This document shows positions 4,219-5,008 of a stretch of DNA of 5,008 bases, one piece after another. Origin of the DNA: Candidatus Omnitrophota bacterium. Its GTDB lineage: Bacteria > Omnitrophota > Gorgyraeia > Gygaellales > Profunditerraquicolaceae. The position numbers and the translations under genes were made by a program. Position 1 is the first letter of the stretch. Each line of letters begins with the position of its first letter. The notes beneath the pieces were generated by a model that worked only from the letters and a program-made list of their open reading frames with translations, was not told the DNA's origin and searched no databases. The stretch covers positions 1 through 5,008 of the forward strand of contig JAFGET010000126.1 in assembly GCA_016931435.1 (NCBI GenBank), written 5' to 3'.

Positions 4219-4776
4219 TTAATTACCTCCCTCTTTCTTTAAGGCTTCGATTACTTTTATCGATAGATCTTGCGCGGCATTGCGCAGGGCTTCCCTCCCG
4301 CCGGTAATCACGTCCATATGCGCGGAATTCCCCGATGCATCCAGATAAGCTACGACTTTACCGTCTTTTACCCGGATAAGTTTTGCGCTGAGGTTTGCAA
4401 AACAGGAACGCATGCTTGAATTCGGGACATTACCTCCGGAAGAAGCAACGGCCTTCCCCAGGATCACGTAGTCCGCACGGGATAAATTACCCAGTTTAAC
4501 GGAATCGTCGGCGGATAAGCTTACTTTACGAAAAGCGGGTTTCTTTTCAATAATCTTGCTTAAGCTGGAAGGCTCAAGTATTTCATACCCCTGAGAGATC
4601 AAATTATTGGCAAGCACTGCTTCCGAGGCAGATAGGTCTATCTCGCTCGCCCACCAGGCGCGCTGCGGCCCTTCGATATTCTGCTCCGATATCAAAAGGA
4701 TGACCTTTTCCTCTTTAGCATGACTTGATACCGTGCAAAATAAAAATATAGCCAAAAACAACATAAACTTTTTCAT
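4219..4776 (-). CDS. Exported FlgT/CsgG-like alpha/beta protein
   Basis: The product has 185 residues. Residues 1-20 are a Sec signal peptide ending SSHA, with no lipobox, so the protein should be soluble in the periplasm. The order of elements parallels the downstream CsgG protein: strand VILLIS (25-30), a helix and NLISQGYEILEPSSLSKI (58-75) like ALVNSNRYRVMERQVLSAV, ADYVILGKAV (101-110) like ADLIITAAV, LSAKLIRVKDGKVVAYLDA (129-147) like LDIRIIDASTSEVIAATRV, and a C-terminal helix GREALRNAAQDLSIKVIEAL (160-179). This suggests the FlgT middle-domain/CsgG-type fold; the relation is inferred from pattern. AAGGAG stands 6 bases before the ATG. The stop TAA is one base from the next ATG, so the two genes are surely co-transcribed. 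It may be a periplasmic partner of the CsgG channel. Confidence 0.85.
   Translation of the reverse strand: MKKFMLFLAIFLFCTVSSHAKEEKVILLISEQNIEGPQRAWWASEIDLSASEAVLANNLISQGYEILEPSSLSKIIEKKPAFRKVSLSADDSVKLGNLSRADYVILGKAVASSGGNVPNSSMRSCFANLSAKLIRVKDGKVVAYLDASGNSAHMDVITGGREALRNAAQDLSIKVIEALKKEGGN
4226..4230 (-). promoter_or_regulatory. Shine-Dalgarno for the CsgG-family gene
   Basis: GGAGG lies 8 bases upstream of the ATG at 4217. It is formed by the last codons (Glu-Gly-Gly) of the preceding gene, so ribosomes finishing that gene can restart directly. This supports the choice of start. Confidence 0.85.
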
Positions 4777-4799
4777 TTTTTGCTCCTTATTAACTATTG

Positions 4800-4828
4800 A
4801 TTTTATAATATAACGAGGGCGCGGTCAA
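4800..4828 (-). promoter_or_regulatory. Sigma70-type promoter of the CsgG operon
   Basis: On the minus strand, TTGACC (4828-4823) is followed by a 17-base spacer and TAAAAT (4805-4800). Each hexamer differs from consensus by one base. Transcription would start near 4793, just ahead of the AAGGAG (4788-4783), leaving a short leader. The promoter lies between the HAD stop codon and the operon. Confidence 0.7.
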
Positions 4829-4839
4829 GCAGAATATGA

Positions 4840-4856
4840 CCTAAAGAATCTTTAGG
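4840..4856 (-). terminator. Small hairpin over the HAD stop codon
   Basis: CCTAAAG/CTTTAGG (7 bp) with a 3-base loop overlaps the last codons and TAG of the phosphatase gene. What follows (TCATATTCTG) is not a proper T-run, so termination is uncertain. A triloop of this kind can still pause transcription or protect the 3' end. Confidence 0.35.
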
Positions 4857-5008
4857 AGCCCGGATAACCTTTTAATAATCATATAGGGGCCCTCTTTTTC
4901 GATCTGGCCTCGAGTGCTTGAGCCGGTTGTCACCATTACGGTTTTTATTCCGGCGCGTAGCCCTGCCTGAGCATCTATATGCATATCTCCTACATATAAA
5001 GCTTCGCC
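4841..5008 (-). CDS. HAD-superfamily phosphatase, C-terminal fragment (gene enters from beyond the window)
   Basis: Fifty-five residues are visible, ending in TAG at 4843-4841. The stretch EALYVGDMHIDAQAG carries HAD motif IV (GDxxxD), whose two aspartates hold the catalytic Mg2+. It is followed by LRAGIKTVMVTTGSS, the usual strand and turn after that motif in HAD-IA phosphatases of the Gph or PgmB kind. The last part, MIIKRLSGLLKIL, fits the terminal helix of such enzymes. The cap domain and nucleophile aspartate lie outside the window, so the substrate cannot be judged. The fragment looks intact up to the edge. It lies upstream of the CsgG operon but that operon has its own promoter, so a functional link is doubtful. 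Confidence 0.88.
   Translation of the reverse strand, partial: GEALYVGDMHIDAQAGLRAGIKTVMVTTGSSTRGQIEKEGPYMIIKRLSGLLKIL

Noticed and set aside
3474..4776. Complete curli system
   Set aside because: Only a CsgG-family lipoprotein and a related exported protein are present. No curlin repeats, CsgE or CsgF appear in the window.

Overview
Every gene in this 5-kb window lies on the minus strand, so transcription runs from high to low coordinates. The organism is most likely a Gram-negative-type (diderm) bacterium. Two products have Sec signal peptides, a third has a lipobox, and the lipoprotein belongs to the outer-membrane CsgG family. The small intergenic palindromes and gene style resemble uncultivated Omnitrophota or similar candidate-phylum genomes, but this is an impression and not demonstrated.

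In transcription order: (1) 5008-4841 is the C-terminal end of a HAD-superfamily phosphatase. (2) 4828-3474 is a two-gene operon behind a good sigma70-type promoter. It encodes an exported alpha/beta protein and then a CsgG-family lipoprotein, one base apart, with the second gene's Shine-Dalgarno inside the end of the first. Both proteins appear to share the CsgG/FlgT-type fold. (3) 3464-3008 is a gene-free stretch of about 470 bases packed with inverted repeats. It holds a 120-base tandem repeat whose hairpin occurs three times, and several unrelated perfect hairpins. (4) 2997-2917 is a 26-codon ORF for a very basic peptide. (5) 2862-763 is a probable operon: an exported retropepsin-like aspartic protease, a YjbQ (UPF0047) protein overlapping it by 4 bases, and a macrodomain-Nudix fusion. 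(6) 762-551 is a leader with mutually exclusive hairpins ending in a terminator-like structure. (7) 550-1 is the start of a secreted protein built of 42-48-residue helical repeats; it continues past the window edge.

How the genes may work together: the CsgG pair probably forms or supports an outer-membrane export or envelope assembly. In the macro-Nudix protein the macrodomain could release ADP-ribose from modified proteins or O-acetyl-ADP-ribose, and the Nudix domain could then cleave it to AMP and ribose 5-phosphate. The secreted repeat protein and the protease point to cell-envelope functions. None of these roles is proven here. The points most worth following up are the macro-Nudix fusion, the structured repeat cluster, the small basic ORF and the attenuator-like leader.
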